Part shown: positions 62,158 through 64,000 of the stretch, piece by piece
How the letters are laid out: each line of letters opens with the position of its first letter
Position numbering within the stretch: the first letter of the stretch is position 1
Assembly (NCBI RefSeq): GCF_900699765.1
Contig: NZ_CAADHO010000001.1
Span: 1,054,001 to 1,118,000, forward strand
Source: Desulfoluna butyratoxydans
GTDB lineage: Bacteria > Desulfobacterota > Desulfobacteria > Desulfobacterales > Desulfolunaceae
Direction: 5' to 3'
Length of the DNA stretch: 64,000 bases
Notes under the pieces: generated by a model
Databases searched by the model: none
Seen by the model: only the letters and a program-made list of their open reading frames with translations
What the model was told of the DNA's origin: nothing
Translations under genes and position numbers: made by a program

Positions 62158-63318
62158 TCACTTGGCCCCGGTCTTGTTAAACCGTGAAAGGCTGAAAATC
62201 TTGCCGTCCTCGGGCAGCCCGTTGCCGAGCACGTAGTCGGGAAGGGTTGCCACGTGGATCCCGGAGAGGGTCACGGCGCTGTGACAGTTGAAAACAAAGA
62301 CGTTGTCGTGACCGGGCACGGTGTCGTAGATGGGGAGCCCGTCCACGGGCATCACCCGCAGGCAGCTCCAGCACCGGATCACGCGGAGCTTTGCCAGGTC
62401 CGGCCAGACAGAGACGGCCCACCGCCCTTCCGAAGCCACGGCCTCGGGGGTAAAGCCCGTGTCCGTGCCCACGTACTCATGCTTGTAGCCCACCATGATG
62501 GTCCCGCCGGGGGTCTGGGTGAGCCCCAGGATGGGAATGGGCAGTACGTTGTCCGTCACCCGCTCGGTGAGGAGATCCTGGGCGCGGTCCGGGGTCACGG
62601 GCACCTTGAGGTCAAACCAGGCCCCCAGCTGCCGGTTGCTCAGGCCACCGGCCAGAACCAGCTTGTCGCAGGCGATCTCTCCCCGGCTGGTGGTGACAAG
62701 GTAGCCGGAGCCCTCGCGCCGGATGGTGTGGGCGCGGCATTCGGGAAGGAAGGTCCCCCCTAAGTTCACCATGGCCTTGCGCATGGCAAACATCATCTTC
62801 AGGGGCTCTAAAAAGCCGTCCTCTTCGCACCAGGCAGCGCCGCACACCTTGTCGCCAAAAGAAATCTTCGGGAGCAGTTTTTCCAGCTCGGACCGGCTGA
62901 TCATGGTGCCGTTGTAGCCGAAGTCCCCCGCCTCTTTGCGAAGCCCTTCGATGTACTCGGCCCTCCGCCCGTACTCTTCTTCTCCCACGCAGGGGATGAG
63001 GCCGCCGGTGGGGTTGTAGGGGATGTGGATGCCCGAGGTCTCTTCGAGCTCGGCGATGAGCCCGGGGAAATGGCGGGAGGAGTTAAAGCCCCAGCGCATG
63101 TACTCGGGGATCCCCAGGGCCTTGGACTGCACCCAGATGAGCCCCATGTTGCTGCGGGAGGCGCGGTCCACCACCGGGGTGTCGTCGATGACGCACACGC
63201 GGACGCCTTTTTTCGCCAGGCCGAACCCTACGCCGGCGCCGGTGACCCCGCCGCCGATGACGAGCACATCCACCTGCCTGCGATCCGCCGATTTTTTCGA
63301 TCTGTTTCCTAATATCAT
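62158..63318 (-). CDS. FAD-dependent amino acid oxidase-type subunit (DAO family, HcnC/OoxB type)
   Basis: 386 residues. The dinucleotide site VDVLVIGGGVTGAGVGFGLA is at residues 16-35; DAO-family landmarks are RASRSNMGLIW and a C-terminal SAVTLSGIHVATLPDYVLG. It should carry the substrate-oxidising flavin: a D-amino acid, N-substituted amino acid or cyclic imino acid to the imine. The neighbouring RidA would then hydrolyse a reactive imine or enamine product. Confidence 0.87.
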   Translation of the reverse strand: MILGNRSKKSADRRQVDVLVIGGGVTGAGVGFGLAKKGVRVCVIDDTPVVDRASRSNMGLIWVQSKALGIPEYMRWGFNSSRHFPGLIAELEETSGIHIPYNPTGGLIPCVGEEEYGRRAEYIEGLRKEAGDFGYNGTMISRSELEKLLPKISFGDKVCGAAWCEEDGFLEPLKMMFAMRKAMVNLGGTFLPECRAHTIRREGSGYLVTTSRGEIACDKLVLAGGLSNRQLGAWFDLKVPVTPDRAQDLLTERVTDNVLPIPILGLTQTPGGTIMVGYKHEYVGTDTGFTPEAVASEGRWAVSVWPDLAKLRVIRCWSCLRVMPVDGLPIYDTVPGHDNVFVFNCHSAVTLSGIHVATLPDYVLGNGLPEDGKIFSLSRFNKTGAK

Positions 63319-63355
63319 CGTCTCTTGGATCCTGTGATTTTCATGATGCCCCTGG

Positions 63356-63736
63356 TTAGGACGCCTTAAAGGCGATGCAGTCCACTTCCACCTTGCAGTC
63401 GCACATCATGGAGGACTGGATGGTCACCCGCGCCGGTGCGTGGGCAGGGGAGAATCGGGCGGCGAACACCTTGTTGAACTCAGGGAAATCCCTGGGATCG
63501 TCGATCCACACCCCCACCCGGACCACGTTGTCCAGGGTGTATCCGGCGGTTTCAAGGACCTTCACCATGTTGTCAAAGGCGAGTTCCGCCTCCGCCTTCA
63601 TGCTGCCGGCCAGCAGCTCGCCCTTTTCGTTTCGCGGGACCTGACCGCTGACATAGAGCCAGCCGTCGGCCTCCACTGCCTTGGAGATGGGAAGCCCCCC
63701 GCCCGTGGGGGTGCCGTGGCGTTTGATGTCTGACAT
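63356..63736 (-). CDS. ridA: RidA-family imine/enamine deaminase
   Basis: 126 residues. The Rid fold is clear: LYVSGQVPRNEKGELL, AFDNMVKVLETAGYTLDNVVR and PARVTIQSSM with the substrate-binding Arg, then KVEVDCIAF with the conserved Glu. RidA proteins hydrolyse reactive 2-aminoacrylate and other imines. GGAGGTCGC precedes the ATG. First gene of the locus, under the promoter and operators to its right. Confidence 0.9.
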   Translation of the reverse strand: MSDIKRHGTPTGGGLPISKAVEADGWLYVSGQVPRNEKGELLAGSMKAEAELAFDNMVKVLETAGYTLDNVVRVGVWIDDPRDFPEFNKVFAARFSPAHAPARVTIQSSMMCDCKVEVDCIAFKAS

Positions 63737-63751
63737 GCGACCTCCGATAAA

Positions 63752-63780
63752 TCATATTATGATAAAAGTTCATATTATGA
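63752..63780. promoter_or_regulatory. paired operators at ridA
   Basis: TCATATTATGA occurs exactly at 63752-63762 and 63770-63780, 18 bp centre to centre. Each is an 11-bp palindrome. They span the predicted ridA transcription start, a repressor position. Confidence 0.75.
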
Positions 63781-63785
63781 CCAAG

Positions 63786-63814
63786 TGTATACGCCACCGT
63801 TTTTCAAAGTTCAA
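63786..63814 (-). promoter_or_regulatory. sigma-70 promoter of ridA
   Basis: On the minus strand TTGAAC (63809-63814), exactly 17 bp, TATACA (63786-63791). Confidence 0.75.
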
Positions 63815-63860
63815 GAAAAATCAATACACTTGAAAGAAGACTCCGCCATCCGTATTTTTA

Positions 63861-63890
63861 TCATATAATGATAACAAGATCACATAATGA
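63861..63890. promoter_or_regulatory. second pair of operators
   Basis: TCATATAATGA (63861-63871) and TCACATAATGA (63880-63890), 19 bp centre to centre, same family as the ridA pair and just upstream of a rightward promoter. Confidence 0.7.
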
Positions 63891-63900
63891 ATATTTCTCA

Positions 63901-63928
63901 TTGACAGAAATCAGATATATCAGATATT
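63901..63928 (+). promoter_or_regulatory. divergent sigma-70 promoter
   Basis: TTGACA (63901-63906) and GATATT (63923-63928), 16 bp apart, pointing out of the window. No start codon with a ribosome site is visible before the edge, so the gene it serves lies beyond it. Confidence 0.45.
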
Positions 63929-64000
63929 GTTCTGGAAATCGAAGCGACAAATGGCGTACACTTTTGAACATTGATGATGGCCCGACCCGCGGTTCAACCC

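Noticed and set aside
63990-63999. GGTTCAACCC at the right edge as the T-loop of a tRNA
   Set aside because: No acceptor or anticodon arm can be built from the preceding bases.

Overview
The window is 64 kb of GC-rich, densely coded bacterial chromosome with about 52 protein genes (one cut by the left edge, one frame-disrupted) and no rRNA, tRNA, CRISPR array, insertion sequence or phage gene that I can see. The gene mix (two acyl-CoA:acetate CoA-transferases, a sigma-54 activator, an ArsR/permease/thioredoxin/CcdA set, FabI-like reductases, Cache chemoreceptors with sigma-28-type promoters, an RND pump) suggests a Gram-negative, motile, probably anaerobic fatty- and amino-acid-oxidising bacterium. 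A Desulfobacterota sulfate reducer fits best, but this is inference from gene content and no phylogenetic marker is present.

Layout. 1-3.7 kb: end of a TetR regulator, then an ArsR-controlled redox/efflux operon (permease, cytoplasmic mini-thioredoxin, exported thioredoxin, CcdA-like electron carrier). 3.9-10.4 kb: SDR dehydrogenase, CoA-transferase and GntP permease, probably a C4-acid uptake and activation route, then a small membrane protein with a sigma-54 promoter and three TyrR-type boxes, then the sigma-54 activator. 10.6-14.2 kb: split LysO-type exporter, AraC regulator, AzlCD exporter. 14.5-21.1 kb: RND pump operon under a MarR regulator. 21.4-28.8 kb: lipoprotein hydrolase, NYN/LOTUS RNA-binding protein, LysE exporter, unknown exported proteins, AraC regulator. 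29-33.9 kb: two FabI-like reductases, ecotin, DUF4384-like protein, class A phosphatase. 35-42.9 kb: kinase-like protein, ICMT-like methyltransferase, lipase, aquaporin, arylsulfatase, VOC protein, EamA transporter. 43-48 kb: YqhD aldehyde reductase with YqhC-type activator, YibE/F, alkaline phosphatase. 48.3-53 kb: twin chemoreceptors. 53.4-57.6 kb: second CoA-transferase, CNT nucleoside transporter, frame-disrupted nitroreductase. 58-63.9 kb: IclR regulator, Asp/Glu racemase, a three-subunit flavin/iron-sulfur dehydrogenase and RidA, an amino- or imino-acid oxidation locus headed by a four-site operator.

The most unusual material is between genes. More than a dozen intergenic gaps hold elements opened by GCCTCCGGCGG and usually closed by its reverse complement CCGCCGGAGGC, 84 to about 480 bp long, with interchangeable internal modules. 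One module is a hairpin whose loop is nearly invariant (GAGGAACGA on one strand) while the stem changes in a compensatory way between copies. In five of seven copies a second hairpin (GGGC, three-base loop, GCCC) lies beside it. This looks like a repeated, folded nucleic acid rather than decayed coding sequence, and I know of no name for it.

Promoters readable by eye are reported for arsR, the lysO pair, the small membrane protein (sigma-54), both chemoreceptors (sigma-28 type), ridA and its divergent neighbour beyond the right edge, plus one near-consensus promoter that faces no gene within 400 bp.
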